From: Macquaria australasica
Lineage: Eukaryota; Chordata; Actinopteri; Centrarchiformes; Percichthyidae
Reading direction: 5' to 3'
NCBI GenBank assembly: GCA_005408345.1
Contig: SEMN01000018.1
Location: 1,341,501-1,405,500, forward strand
DNA length: 64,000 bases
Part shown: positions 13,641 through 28,466 of the stretch, one piece after another
How the letters are laid out: each line of letters opens with the position of its first letter
How positions within the stretch are numbered: the stretch's first letter is position 1
Made by a program: the position numbers and the translations under genes
The notes under the pieces: model-generated
The model's input: only the letters and a program-made list of their open reading frames with translations
Told to the model about the DNA's origin: nothing
Database searches by the model: none

Positions 13641-13935
13641 TCTTGTCGTCACTGTGAGGTTGCCAGGCAAACAGTAGAGACACTAGGAAGTCACTGCTCC
13701 CGGGCCAAGAAATGGTCCTGCACATAACCCTCCATAAAACCAAAACTTTATGTTTTTACACTTTGGTTTTTGTACAAATTAAACAACTGAGATACAACGA
13801 GTTGATCAGTGAGCATTAAAGGTGGTGCTAGGCGGATTCTTTATCTTTGGACAGAGCCTGGCTAGCTGTTTCCACCTGTTTCCAGTCTTTCTGCTAAGCT
13901 ATGCTAACCGCCTGCTGTATCTACTGTAGCTTTAG
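13641..13935 (+). mobile_element. Truncated copy of the 60.5-61.1 kb foldback element
   Basis: Shares with 60541-61092, in the same orientation, a block with GGAAGT-ACTGC and CGGGCCAAGAAAT, then GTGAGC-TTA-AGGTGGTGCTAGGCGGATT. Both end in GCTAAGCTA-GCTAACCG/ACTGG-CTGCTG and TGTAGCTT. The left arm is missing or heavily decayed. This copy keeps central sequence lost from the other. Confidence 0.65.
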
Positions 13936-14557
13936 TGTAAAACCTCTCTGCATGAAAACATCAAAAGAATCATGAATTTTGGACATTTCCCCAAAAATTT
14001 AACGATCAAACAGTGCAGCCAGTACTGTCAGATGTTTCCCTTGGATTTTCTCTTGATTAAGATTTAGTTTCTGCTCTGATCTTTGTCTTGCCAGCTGTGG
14101 TGGCCATTGATAATCACGCTAACCACAGTCTCCTGTTTATTGCAAATACATTGTTATTTCTGGTGCCTTAAAAAACAGATAACTTTCAACAAGTGTTGCA
14201 AATGTTAAAACTTTCACAAACTGGGCTCCATCACCATTATGTTATAACCAGGGGCTAGAGAGATTGGCAAAACTTGACGGCTATTTATATAAGGATAATA
14301 AGTGACACATACAGAATATCTATAATCAAGCTGAACTCCATCTCAGACATGAACATTTCACTCAACAAAAGGTACAGTTCCCCCAGTCTGTCTTTCTGTC
14401 TTGCAGGAAAGTCTGGCATCTCATGTTGCTCGCCTTGAAAAGTACACATGGAAAGGGCAGACATCATAAAAAAAAAAAAAAAAGGCCTATCCACCTGTTG
14501 TTCTGGCAATGGGGGAGCATTTGAACCCCACCTGCAATTCTTTGGTCTGGCAGACTC

Positions 14558-14588
14558 TGATGTGTGTGTGTGTGTGTATGTGTGTGTG
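14558..14588 (+). repeat. (TG)n microsatellite
   Basis: Near-perfect TG repeat with one A interruption. A poly-A run lies about 90 bp upstream at 14468-14483. Confidence 0.9.
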
Positions 14589-17369
14589 GACCAAGTGCGT
14601 CTCCCCATAAACAGGTGGGGTTCCCCGCCACAGATATCGAGTTCCCCTCTTTGATAACCCATTACAGACTTCATTAATTTCACTCACTCCAGCCACGCAC
14701 TCGTCGTCTGACAAACTCACGGAGGAATTTTTGTATGAGCACACCTCCTTGAGCTTGTGTAAGTTTTACAAGCAGAGATTAACATGTGTGAAAACAAATG
14801 TAATTTAACCCTTTATTGTTTTAGGAGGGTGAAGCGAACATGCCCAGTGTTAAAAGAGCTGTCTGTATCGGGCACTGCAGGACTATCCCCGATGACTTCA
14901 TGACAAAAGTTCTCCTCTCATTTGGAAAAATTCATGGAGGCTATCCATAAAACATACATTTAATCACATTACAACGAATAGAAATTGGTGTTTATTTTAT
15001 TTTTTTAATAATGTAGTGAAATTAAAGGAAGTAATTGTGAGGTAATGACAAATCATCTTTTACAGTTATGTTAATAGGTCTCAAGAGCCTACACACATTT
15101 CTTTCTTGAGCTCTTTTAAGCCAGAAAACACAACTCTGCACACATACATCTTGCGTGTCCAGTTGTGCAGGGCTAATTTGTGCTTTGCTTTGTTTTCTTG
15201 ACATTGATTGGTTATTCTTGAGCACATGGGACACCCGACACCGCAGCCCCCTTGATTCCAGTTGTGCTGTGAGTCATCTCTGTGTCTGGCAGATGACACA
15301 GTGGCGCGAGGTTAACTTGGACTGTTCCTGACTCGGACCACATTTAAGCTCTGAGCGCTATGCCTCCAAAAGCATGTCTAGCATTGCTCCCAACTAACAG
15401 AACAATGCCGGGGATTAGGATGCAGGGCTAAATTTAAAGTCACAAAAGAATGCAGGCAAAAACACAAGGACCCCTCAAAGCACCCCTTTATCGTCTTTTT
15501 CTTGAGATTAAATGTTCCAAATTGCAGAGAAAAAAAGCTATGGGCATGTTTGTTAAAAACATCGTATTCCTCTAAGATTGTGTTTGTGTCTTCTGGGGTG
15601 GGGTAGGGTGGGGTCATTTAGGGGCAAGTTTCAAAGATGAATTCAAACCAAAATGTTATGACAGTTTCTCTCAACCAATTCCAATGTAGCAGTTTAATGT
15701 TTTATTTGTCATCAAATAAGGCATTAATTTATGTGAGAACCCCAGCTTGTTTGTGACAAACACAGTCTCGCAAAATTTTGTGAAATAAGCTTAAAGTGTA
15801 CAACAAGCACTGTCTTGTGAAGGCAAAGAAAATTTGAGGATTATGCGACATGCGACAACACACATTTGTCAGATATTGAGATATGGTTTCAGTAAAACAA
15901 GCTCAGTCAGAAAAGTAAAACTGTTTGGTTGAAGTTGGAGATCATACATAAAATGATATGCAACTTTTTTTATACATCACCTGTTGTCAGTGTGGGCTGT
16001 GCCTGTTTGCATGAAACTGGTTTTTCACAAATGTTGAAGCCTTTTTGGCCATATAACATCTGCTGTAGGCATTACCAGTAGTGCCAATGCCTTGCAAGTA
16101 CTGTCTTCTTGTTAAATGCTTGGTGTGCCCAGACACAAGCTCAACCTTGACACTTTCAAACAGCTCACCAAGACGAGTGACAAGTGCTGGGGCATGAACT
16201 TGACCCATGAGGGGGAGGAGGACGGAGCTAACGATGTTCCATTTCTAATGTCAGGACAAAAGCATACATATTGTTCGTTTAAATTGCAGCTTTTTGCTGA
16301 TAGTGAGAAATAATCGCAGACTAGACAACTTATTAATCCTGAAAATGGAACCCAGGTCACCATAAGAATGTGTTTTTGACCACCATTGTTTCACTAATGT
16401 GATCATTTGCCCTGAGAACATCCATTAGTTTCAGGTGTTTAGATGTCCAGGTGATTTTTCTATTTTTTATATAATTGTTTTGTTTTGTACTGAAATCCAA
16501 TTCCACTGCCAGTGCCAGTAAAAGGAACTGGACATGACAAGCATTGATGAGAGAATGAAACCTCCTCTAATCAACAAACAAATAGGAGCTACTTGTGCAA
16601 CATTGTTTAAAAGATATCCATGTCATTTATTTTTAGAAAGCTATACCAGCTATTTAAAAAGGTCCTCATAATGTAGATACACAGGTCACTGCTGTCATTT
16701 TTTTTGTCTTGTCACTCAGAAGAGAGGCAGCATCTGTTGGGGCCTTTAACTCTCTGTATTGTTGTGGCTAACATGGCTTTGAACTTCATTCTGATGAGAC
16801 AAGCTTCTTGATTTAACACAAGAGAACAGAGTTTTCTGGAAAAAGTTGAGGTATTTTTGGCCACAGTGGTAGATACAGAGCATGTGGATGCTTGATTTCA
16901 AGATGATTTACAATGCTGAGGCATCTATAAATCCATAGTGTTGAAAAGATACAAACATACCACAGGGGCCACTGAACAGTGGGAGTGGGAAGTTGCGGAC
17001 AGAAAACCAAAACAAAACCATTTCAACAAGCAATTTTTTGAGCTTCCTCTCGGCTGAGTATTGATTTTTGTGGTTCACTGTGTAACTTTGTATGCAATCT
17101 TTAACAGTTCAATGCCATGCAGTAGTATCTGTCTCATTTAATTAGCAAGGTCAATCATTACCTCAAACAGAGTGAACCCTGTCTTTGCACCCATGTTAAT
17201 TTCTTATTGACTGTTGTGGAGCTGATATTAAGGACTGAGGGAATATAAGAAAAGAGAGAAAAAAAGACCTCCCCCACACAAGTCAGTCAGTTTTGAGTTT
17301 GCTGCAAACAGACAGCAGGAATTACTGTTATGTTGTTTGATTCAAAATCATATTGATCTCTGCTCCTTT

Positions 17370-17760
17370 TGATTCGCATTTTCCCCACTCACAGCCAAAT
17401 CCTCCCACACAGGCTTTGCTTTTGAAAGATCACTTTCAGACAGTTTAAAGATGCCAGCCGCACACCGAAAAATTATTCTCGTAGAATATTACTTTAAAAT
17501 ACGTATTGATTCCGCTCGCAGAAATGAGGCATTATGTGGGTGTTGAGTGGAGCGGGGAGATACGGCGGTGAAAAATGACACTGCGTCATGAGCTATCAGT
17601 TTCAGTGGCTCAAAGAGAAACATCTGGTTGGACTCGGCTCCAAAGAACACAAACCCAGCTAAGGAGACTGCATAAGTTGGGAGCAGACAGCCTTCAAAAC
17701 AAACGCCACCAGCTTTGTTGGCTTCTGACACAATTTGCTCGAGGTCTTATTCAGTTTCAG
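17370..17760. promoter_or_regulatory. Candidate conserved non-coding element
   Basis: Repeat-free DNA of even composition with CACTTTCAGACAG and an ATTACTTTAAAATACG segment. Open frames on both strands overlap, which argues against coding. Confidence 0.18.
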
Positions 17761-20700
17761 AGCCGGGAGGAGACTCACAATGATCTCCATGTGCAGAAGA
17801 AACTTATTGCAATACAGCAAGCCAAGATAAAAAGAAAAGGTGAAAAAAGGTGCAGTTACTGTGTATGATAACAGATACCCATCCTATGAATATGTTACAT
17901 TGTTACCTCTTTGGACACTGTACATAGTTTGGCTTTAGAGTAATCCATCAACCCAGGGTGAGAAATAGCCTTCTATATTTGGCCTCTACATCTTTAGCTT
18001 GTTCTCTCAGTGGGTACAGGGGCAGCTGAGGAGACAACCCGCTCCATCAGTCATAACTGCTGGCCCAAGGCCCAGAGTTCCTGTCACTAAGAGGCTTAAA
18101 CCAAAGAATCTTCCCCTCATTCGTATAAAAGCCAAGCAGGTCAAAAGGTTCTAAAATGATTTGCATAGCAAATGAGGTACTGACTTTATGACTATAGCCC
18201 ACTATTTGGAGGGTGAGTAGTAATACTCTCTGAGGTCTAGTTTCCTTAGCTGACACCTTTTTCTGTTCTTACAATCAGTACAGCAGCCAAAAAACCTTAA
18301 ATTGCTAAATCGCTAATAGTACTAAAGAGCTTGTCTGAGGATTTACTACCATCATCACCTTAAAAAAAACTAACATGCAGCACTTTAAATCCTGATCAAC
18401 CTGGATCCAGTTAATTTCAGTAATTCCTCCTACATCAGCCCAATTTAAGGTATTAAACACCACCATGAGCCACAGAATACGAGCCCTATAAAATGCAACT
18501 GTAAGACCGGCGATAGGAAAACATTTGGGGAAAGGAGCCGAAACTGGGAATTGCTTCTGTAACGCTGCTGGGTGACCACAAAAATCTGTCTGTGAACCAC
18601 GTCAAGACTGTGATCATTATTTCACTCTTTTCTCCAGCTTTTCGTCTGCATTCGTTTACCACCGCATCAGCATTTTTCCTCCAAATGAAATATGAAGGCA
18701 TTCCTTTCCCTTTCCGCACTCTTTTCAGAGCCCTCGTCAAACCCAGCATGGCTTTCTCTCCCGCTACAAGACATGTACCTCAGCAGTCGATGTACAATTA
18801 CTGTACACTTTTTAAAACTATTAAATATCTGTAAAACTTAGCTGGACTGAGTGATAAAGAATTTAACATGACAGAGATAGAGTAGTTAAGGTCGGATGTG
18901 TTTGGTTTCTTTCACCACAACAAATGTTTACCAATGAATTGATTAAACATTCCCAGTATTTCAGACAATTTTGTGGTTGTGCCACTTTAAAATCTTGACT
19001 TTTTGTACGTAGTTTGCTATCAGAAGAAAATGGGCAGGAAATCTAATGGAGCAACAAGTTACGCTACAAAATACACTGGTAATTAATACCTGTGACCCTG
19101 AAACTGCAATCTAAAAGCTTAACGAATCCAGTTTCAGTTCATCTGTATGCAACTCAAAGTGTCTCACAGGTGATAATTCCTTTAATTTAGACATTGTAAG
19201 TTGTTGTTGTTTATAACATAATGGACCCAGAGAGTACAACTGGGCTTGATTCAATCCAAAGAATCCATATTTTTCTGTTAAACATGGTTTATGTGGATTA
19301 TAAGTGTTGGATTTCATATGCGTACAGCTGGAATTACAACAGATTTCCATTCCATAAAGTATTTATGGCTAAAACAAAGACCTGGCTTTGTTTATTTTGC
19401 TTGAATTTAAGCATTAAATTGAACCAGTGTCTTTTCGTAATCTGCATCTTCAGCCTGTGATGATATACAGCATAACTAATATAACTCTCAGTTGAAACTA
19501 GAGAGTCTACTTTTTCAAACAAGTTTTGAATGGTATTAATCTGATGTGAAATTGGTTAATTTCTTTTCTGTCTATTGGCTATTGTTCTGTGCTACATGAG
19601 CATATAATTTACTCTAAGTCATCTCACCCTAAGTATGTGCACAATGCCTACAGTAATGTCCTTCAGATCTACTGAACACAGTGAGGCAATTTCTAAGCTG
19701 GAACATAAATATGCACTGGCAAAGGTTGATATCTTGTGGTTACAGAACTTATCCCACAGAGCTACTCATGGCTGAAATGATTGACATATTAAGTTTAAAT
19801 AATGGTGTAACCATCCCATGCTGTCTTCAAAGTGCATCTCGGGCAATTTCTGAAATGTTTAGAAGTATTAAACTCACGTTCTGTACTATAAGTTGGGGCA
19901 GGATCTCGTCCTAGAAGAACTGAATGTTGCAGGGTGGTTTGAGAATGAATGCTTTTATCCATTTTAGAACCCAGACCTTTGTCCAAGTGGTGTATACATT
20001 TCACATATAAATCCGAAGCAAGAAATAGTCCATTGTATTGTTTAGTCGTAACATTTGCCAATGCAGATGGTTTTCCATAAACGCAGGCTGATAGACAAAC
20101 TGTAAATACAGGTGTTAACCCCTGGTCACACCAGAAAGTGATGCACCAGAGTTCATTTGTGCATCCTTGCAAAAATGGTGGCGATAGAATCTTGGTGACG
20201 TGGGGACTACTCGCAGGGCTAACTGGCGAACTACAGTCGCCTACAAGTTAACAGTTAACATACTAGCCTGTTGCGTAAAAACAGCTCTTCGACCTAGCTA
20301 ACTCGGTCGCTAGTGGGATAAAACGTTCACACAGTTTATTCAAGAGTCTCCTATCTCACAACTGACACATAGCCATTCCTCTTTTGTGAGGCCCTTTATA
20401 CTCCATCAAAGAAGGGTTATAATCAGTATGCAAGTAGATGGTGCAACAGAGGCAATAAGCTATAATAGCTTTATCTACTTTGGTTCCCACAAAGGTCAAC
20501 AATGTCTATACAGTCTATACATGGATTAATTTTGCCCCTGAGAACCAACAAAGGAAAGATGACATTAACACATACGCAACTGCAAGTTTTTTTTAAACTA
20601 GGCAACTTTGGTAATTCTGTTTAAGGTCAGAGAGGATATGCAAGTAATAATTTGTCATGGTTTGGTTTCTTGTAATCAGAAAAATAATAATTTCATAATC

Positions 20701-23700
20701 TTTATATAACATGCTTATCTATGATTCCGACCAGGTAAAAACATTGATGTAATATTTATATCAAAAAGATCGCAAAATTACTTTCTCATGATCCTGACTG
20801 TTTGATTTTTTGCTTTTCCCCCTAGTGCACACAAAAGAATCAAAATGATATTACTGTATAACCATGCACTCTGCACTCAGTACCATCATATATTGTTGTC
20901 ATTTCTGTCTAGCGAGAGTAAAAAATACAGAGGCTATACGTTTAAATGTACTAGAAGTGTCTGATAATGCTATCCTACTCTTGCATCTTGTGCACTGCCT
21001 CTAGAGACTCTCAAGAGTCCTCATTCCCCGCTTGAGTTGACCACCACCCAAGCCAAGAGAGGCGGTATGAAGTCATCACAAAAGTCAAGAGCTACTGTGC
21101 CACAGAAACTGATGTTCAAGGAGGGAAGAAAAGTTGGCAGAAAATCAGTGTTGTGTCACTAGAAAGGATTTGCAAGTGGGAGGAGGGAGAACAAGGGGAC
21201 GTAGGGAGGGAGGGATTGAGAGACGAACTCAGGCTGAAGCGGAAGAGGGATGCCTTGGAGAGAGTAAAGGAGGGTGAGGGGAAAATGTTGGATGAATAAA
21301 GTACAATGAAGAGATAAAAGAAAAGTAGTAGGGAGTGGAAGAAGGTGAAAGAGACTTGTGGTTGTGAAAGAGAGAGAATGGCGGTGTTGATAGAGGAGGT
21401 GAAAGACATTTTCTCTGGCTCCAGGCCCAGCTGGTGTCTACGCTGGACCGCTGCGGGTGTCAGATCTTTATTCCAACCCTGGAGACAGCTGGAGGTGTCA
21501 ACGCCGCGCCAGCCTCAGTTATACTTCCCCACAAAACTCAGCCATGTGTTTGTGCACGCAGCAGCCCCACTGTCACAACAAGCAGATATCATATTGACAC
21601 AGGCTCTCACTCATCTTTTGACTATTTGTACAATATTCCTGAATCAATGCTTTGATTTGTTATTTCACCTCTTCAACTAAATATATTAAAAGGAATATAA
21701 CTTGCCATTTATGCTTTGAAACTGTAAAATGGCCACTTGAAAACCAGAAGTCACTTGTGGGATTTATAATCGAGCATGACAAGACCCAAAAGAAAAGTTA
21801 TAGAGGGGCTTTCATGCCCCATTTACATTGAAACAATCACTCACTACTGGGGTTTCAAATTCTCAAGAACCACAGACAGACATTTCAGGGGTTAACCCTC
21901 TAACTACAAATCAAACTGGTAGGAAGGCATTTTATACATTTCTTAATGGGTTCCAGAGGAGAGGATGGCTCTCGACTATCACGTGTGTTTCCCTGAAGCT
22001 CTCATGTCGCCTTTAAAGGGTTACAGCTTTACGTAAGGAGAGGGCTAATTCAAGACATTAGAAAAGATGAGAGGAATTCATTTCTATTCCCGTTTCGTTT
22101 AATGAGTTTTTTTTTCTCAAACTGTGTCCAAAAAGGTAGCACATCCTGCCACTGAGATATATTGTAAAGAGCAGGAGGCTGCAGTCTGTATGAGTGAGAC
22201 ACATTCCTCTGTAATGAGGTTAGTTCTGGTCTGATAGGTGAGTGAGGATGATATGACGGTCTCTGCAGGAATCTGGTAACAGTTTAATTCCAAAATAACA
22301 TTCAAAACTTTTGTAATAAAAACACAAACCAAGTTAACTGTACCATTGAATAATAATTTATGATTAAAAAACTACTTTTTGAAGGAAAACAGGTAACGTC
22401 TGTCCTGTGTTGGACTGGAACTCTTCCAATTGAGATTTGACAGATCACTCTCCACTCAGCTGCAGTCTTCTTCAAAATAATGTGTCTATTTCAGAAGGAA
22501 ATCATTTACCATCTATAAATCAGACAGGATGAAGCGACTGAAAACCTTAGAGTGATCACTTCACTTTTTCATATGGTGCATGTCCCAAAGAAAATTCTAC
22601 ATATGTTCACGTAAACTGATGGTTAGTTCAAAAGTATGCAAATAACTATGGCTATGACTAAATACTATACTATCCACAATATTGCATTCACTTATACGTT
22701 TTTCACTTTAAAAGGTATATTCAGCACAATTTGTTGCACTCTCCAAGCAAACAGCTCTGAAATACTTTACATATTGCCGCACGGCCTGCATCAAACTCAG
22801 CGAGCAGATGTGTTTATGGGAAATGGGATGCCTAATAAATCTTTGGCATAATGTTATTGAATTAGTAGGGACTTAGGACCAGATACCATATTAAATCCTG
22901 TCTTTTCCAGTTCACTGCTTTTGATAGCGATATATTACTGTCCCACATGATATACTTGCGTATCCGCCGTCGTTTTTCATCACCTGTAGTGAGGCATTGG
23001 TGAGGGGTTGACGATGAATAATAAATGAGTCTGAATTTTCTGATGGAATTTCCATTTGCGCTGTGAACAATTTTCAGGAAAGAGGATTTACACTTAATGC
23101 CTTGCGGTGCCCCCTCCAATAGTAGCTGTTTGTAGCACAGATTAATGGTGAGATCTCCTTCTCTTCCATGGCATGATGTGATATTTGCTGCCATTTAAAA
23201 GATACTTATTAGTCTGAGGACTCAAATCTTAGATGTTCAAGCTGAATTAAAGTGGCTATCCCTGGAATGAATATTGGTAAAGCAGCAAATCTACAAACAC
23301 ACAAGTCTAACGCACAGCAAATAAACACGTTATACCCTAATATTACATCTTGTAGTGTAAATCTTATGATGTCCAATTTTCAACAAGTCTGTGTGCCTGG
23401 TTTGGGAGGATGTACTTCTAACTTTGCCTATTAGCAATACCATTGTTAGTATAATGCTGTGAGGAACAACTATAACATTAATATATCAATGACATTATTA
23501 TCAGTTTCATTAATTATGACACGCTGAAAATGCCATGCCTTTAAGATAAAATCGCCATTAAATTTACTTCAGTTCGAGTATTTTATTGGTACAAATCCAA
23601 ATGTTGAAAACATCAGATGGAGTATAAAATGTTACTTAGTGTTGTAACCACACATTACCAATGAATTGCTTACTTGATTGTAAATCTTGAACTCTTGAAT

Positions 23701-23864
23701 ATTACTCTTACCTGCCATACCATCAGTGCTGCCATTCCATTTAAAACATATTGGTTCCTACGCAGCTGTGATCTGGGTTTAGTTCTAAAAAATGCCATGC
23801 GTGATTAACAGTAAAGATTCGGGGCTTTGATGAAAACATTCAGGGCTTAAGCCCGGTAAGCCCG

Positions 23865-24066
23865 CTGGTGGTGCTACAGGAAAAGTCAGCAGCTCACCAA
23901 AGTCATTGGGATTCATCCTCTGGGGACCAGGAATGTCTGTATAAAAATTTCACAGCAATCCATCCAGCAGTGGTAAGAGATATTTCAGTCTGGACCACAG
24001 TGGTGGACCGACCAACCAACAGACATTACCATCGCTAGTAGAGCCACACCGCTAGCATAGCTAAAA
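23865..24066 (+). repeat. Dispersed teleost repeat (SINE/MITE-like, family not assigned)
   Basis: Runs from CTGGTGGTGCTACAGG through GGATTCATCCTCTGGGGACC, TCACAGCAATCCATCCA and AGATATTTCAGTCTGGACCA to GACCGACCAACCAAC, and ends near GCTAGCATAGCTAAAAA. I recognise this text as a high-copy interspersed sequence in spiny-rayed fish. It has no obvious terminal inverted repeat here, so it may be the 3' part of a longer element. Confidence 0.6.
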
Positions 24067-27000
24067 ATGTAGACAATGCCCAATCCAATTTTAAACCATA
24101 GATGTGATGTGTTTTTAAATGTGCAGGTTGCAAATATTAGATGGCAAATGTTTACAGATCGCATGATTAGTAAACAATTCTTTTCAGTCAACCTCCCAAA
24201 AAATGTTTTCCTTTTTTCAGCAAGCATCGTAGCCTTTTGTCTTCTTGGTCCATGCTAGTTTAACAAGCATATTGCTGAATATTTGGGATGAGAATTTACA
24301 ACAGATGCCAAGAACTAAAATGCCAAGAGTACATTTTTTATTATCAGAAAATCAAGACCAGCACAGTAACATGACTTCTTGTCACCTAACATGTCAACGA
24401 TAATCCCGGACCCCACCGTGTCACAAACTTCATTCGTGCATCACCTCCTTGCTGTGACCTTTCCTCTCCTTACAATGTTTGCAATGTAGGGAGTTCATCC
24501 CACTTTTCCTCTGGATGAAAGCACAGGCTAAATACCTTACAAGTAAGTGTAAACAAGCTCACACACCCTCACATGACACATCTTTCCTTTCTTCCCAACA
24601 TGGCTCGTAATCGGATGCCTGGATGCCCCTTGCCATCCCTCATTACCCAGCATTCCAGAGGGCTACATGTCGAGGGTGCGGCAGAGAGACTGGTGTGAGG
24701 ATGGCGCGGGGCCAGGTGACAGTGATTGATCGAAGTATGATTGATGGCTACAGCTGATACACCAGCTCTGTTTTCAGTTGTTGTTGGACCTGGCACTTCT
24801 CACCTTGTAAACGTGCTTTAAGGGGAGCTTTAGGATGAATGAGGGTGTAGTGTTGGAAGTGGAGGATGGTAAGTGTGAAAAGTGGTTGAGTGGTAGAACT
24901 TGAATAGATGGACTAGACATTTTCTTATTTTAATGCCCTCAGACGGAGAAAAGATGGCTACTGTGGCTGCTTACTAACACTAGCATTGTTTTGTATGAGA
25001 CCAAGAATTGACGTGGTCCCTGTAACTTCTTGAATGTGCAGCCAAATGGTGAAGCATCAGCCTCTTATGCACCAGAATAAAATATTGTTCCTATGACAAC
25101 ATTATCAAATATTTAGCATTTTGCATCTAACTGAGTATTCAAGAAAGTTTAAAATGAATTTGACCTTTATTTTAGCATCCAGGAGGTATTGCAAGAACTT
25201 TAAGAACTGATCTTCCACAGGAGTTTACCAGCTTCCTAAGTACAGTAGCTTGTGACTGACTCAACAAAAAACTTGCAGTATAGTTGTGTAACCACGGTTC
25301 AATTTTGAAACAACAAACGTTTAGCCGAGGATAGAGAGAAGCAAGCCCAAAGCACATTATATTGGGACTGTCCTCCCAAGAAAACAACAGCTTCAGCGGT
25401 TTCAGCAAGTGCCCAGAAACATTTATTTACATTCAAGTGACAAAGTCCTCTAGCGGCTGTAGGAATTAAGACCCTTCCACTGGGAGCAAAGGAGGATGAC
25501 ATTATAGAGCCACAAAGTCTGTAGAATGAGGAGGAGGTCGGGGTGGAGGGATGGGTCAACAAAACGTTGGTCTTCGACACAGGAGACCACTGTTAGCTTC
25601 CAGTTTCCAAACAAAAGTCAACGTTGGTTTCTTTTTACCATGAATACTGTTCCCTAACATTAACCAAGTAGTTATTTTAACCCAAACCATGATCTTTCCT
25701 TAACGCTAACCGAGTCATGTTTGTGCCTAAACCTAACCAAACCTAAGCCATACCGTTTAAACGGTTTTGAAAAGCACCGACAAAACTGCTTGTGTTTTGT
25801 CTATTTGCACGTGTTTCTTTAAGTTGCAGTGTGTTGAGCTCTCACGGCCGCCGTCTAAAATACTTATATGAGTCGATCTCGAGGGAAAAACAAACAACAT
25901 ATTTAGCTGTTTCATCTGGAGGACGTAAATCAGGAGGTTTGTTTGTAGCGTACTAGTGACATGCTAAGTTAATGCAGTCATAAAATCGTACAAACCAGCT
26001 AAACATTCCTCTCCATGCTGCCATCTAATCTCGATTTTAATCCAAATATGGAATATAAAAGCAGACAATATACATCTACAAACCTGGAAGACTCATCTTT
26101 CTCAATATTTCCTTGTGATATTTTTGTTCCCGTGTGAATATGTCCAGTGTTAAGATATATAATTCTGGGTTACACTCTTTTCTTCAGTCAAACTTGGCAT
26201 CAATAAGATTCCACCTCCTGTCTGACAGAATGCTACTGGACACACCTTGTAGAGAGATAAGTGTATGTGGGTGTCAAAGTTGAATTTAGTCAAACGTTGG
26301 GAATGAAAGCTGGCAAGAAAAATCAAGGAGACTTGTTTCTACACAATTCCAGCTTGAGGTTGAAGTATTTTATGACTGGCAATGCTGATCTTTTGCTCGT
26401 ATTACTGTCCTACACATTGCTGAACAGTGCAGGCGGTGAATTTGCAGAGCCATTGTTGAGGCAGTAAAGCGTGTTTTAAAAGGCAGAAAACTCAGCACCT
26501 GAAGTACTATTCAAGCCACTGGTGTTAATGAACATCCCTGTTAATCCCCAACCATCACTGTGGCCATTTTGTTCTAAGAGGGCAGTAAAAATCATAATTG
26601 TTTCCGTGTTAAATGGAAATACTCCTTCCAAGTACTCTAGGTTAGATGTTTAGCTGAGGTGAACAGGTGGCACTTTCATTCCTCCAGCCCCGCTACCCCA
26701 TTCCTCAGCTCCACTGTTCCTGCTGGGTGCTGCATAGCTGACGCCTTTGCTATCTGAGTTCCTGTATCGCAGCCAGGACAGAGTTGCTTTGTGTCCCTGC
26801 AGGGAGGCAACCTATCAGCAGAGCAAGGGTGCTCCACAGCATGCCGACAGAGAGTAAGGAGGGACTTAAAAGCCTCATCTGTGACCTTCTGAGACACCAA
26901 TAGCTATCTGCCCTTTACTGCACTGCTGTGATCATATATTGCATTAGTAGAAAGAAAGAAAGAAAGAACATAGCTCATGTCAGAAGTATTTCAAATTTTT

Positions 27001-28466
27001 AATTGTTTCACTCCTTAAGAGAGAGTATCTCGTGATTTAACAAATGGTAAGTTACATAATTAAAGGTAGAGGTAGACGTCTACAGTATTTTGGTGTAATA
27101 AACTGTCAGGATAAATTTGGTAGAAAGATACAATATAGACAGATTTAAAAGAATTTCACTTGAAGCTTTTTTCACTGAGCAATGGTGATGATGGGTGGGT
27201 GCCTGCTCAGAGATTCAGCCCCCAACCTAACATTTTCACCACTGATATTCGACTTGCTGAAAAATTACAGCGTCTCTCATGTAGTGTACCAGTAGACATT
27301 ATTAAACTAGAGATGAGGAGTCTGTTCTGATTCCAACTCATTCTTTGATTTGTCTGCTCTGGTTTCAAAAGCTAAAGGGATCTGTGGTTTGTATGCTGAG
27401 GTAATTGGGCTGATAACTAATTGGGCGTCAGGAGAGAAAGGAGCAGGTGGGCACGCTTGAAATGTTCACTTGTTTATCCGATGAAGGGGAAAGGAGACAT
27501 TTTCTTTTCTGCTTTTCAATTGTTCAATTTATTTGTCTTTAAAATATGAGAATCAATCATGAAATCTCGAAAAGGAGTCGATCGTGCCACAGTTTGCATG
27601 CCTTGTGCTAATCTGATGCCAGTTCATTTAAAACCACCATTCAGCCCTGATTTAATATTATTTCAACGTTTTCTTTGAGTTGCAGGTAAGGTTGAGTGCT
27701 GGAGCTACCCAGAAAAAAAAAACTTCTTTATGGTGTTTTCTTCTCTGTGGTCATAGACCAGTTATGGAGTCAGGAGTTGATCGATTTGTTTCCACTAAAG
27801 ATCCTTGAAGTTGAGTGGGATTGGTGACAAAGCCTTGGTTCTGTTAATATGGGCCCCCGATGACCTGACGGTATTTGAACTGCCCTTCAGGTCCAGTGAT
27901 CAGAATGCCCTGTGTTATAACCATGAGCACCATGGAAGGGGTTAAGACTCAATTGGTCCACAAGGGCCAAGCCGTCAACATACTAGAGGATCTCTGGTTC
28001 TGTTTGAGAGGATCATGGACCTACAACCTGTCAACCTTGGCTGAATTCATGTCTCACTGGCCAATAGAAAATATCAATCAATCATTACCTGAAGCCCACC
28101 TTTCAATGGCAGCAAATCTAGTCTGTAAACATCTTTTCTTCCTGGCAAACATGGACTATCCTTTAAAACATCTGTCTTGTTTCAGTTTTTCCATCATTAA
28201 TTTTGTCAAAGTAGATAAGACATAATTTATCTGAACATGTCTCGCTCTCTACGCTCCAGTCTCACACAATTTTTTACTGGATATTTATTTTTAAGGTGGT
28301 TTACAAGAGCGATTAACTATAAAGAGAATTTTTTGCAAACATTCAGATTTTTTGGATTCATCCAAGTTATTTACTGATTCAGTTTAGTGAAGACAATCAA
28401 AATGTTACTCTATCCACAGGCTACATTCATGGTAATAGCAATAACAGTATATTGGTAATGTAATCT
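24067..28466. other. Intergenic: upstream gene desert, third part
   Basis: No gene or recognised transposon. Only an (AAAG)n repeat and a short poly-A tract near 27713 are evident. Confidence 0.6.
26950..26968 (+). repeat. (AAAG)n tetranucleotide repeat
   Basis: Just under five AAAG units. Confidence 0.85.

Larger units (their letters stand above)
13936..23864. other. Intergenic: upstream gene desert, second part
   Basis: No gene supported. AT-rich DNA with one (TG)n and one poly-A tract. The purine-rich stretch at 21120-21400 produces a spurious Ser/Phe-rich frame on the minus strand. No TIR-bearing element was recognised here. Confidence 0.65.

Noticed and set aside
14285..14683. 132-codon minus-strand open frame
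   Set aside because: It runs through a poly-A tract (Phe run) and a (TG)n repeat (His/Thr run). These low-complexity tracts keep the frame open by chance.
27875..28225. 116-codon plus-strand open frame
   Set aside because: No recognisable domain, no plausible splice structure, and composition matches the surrounding non-coding DNA.
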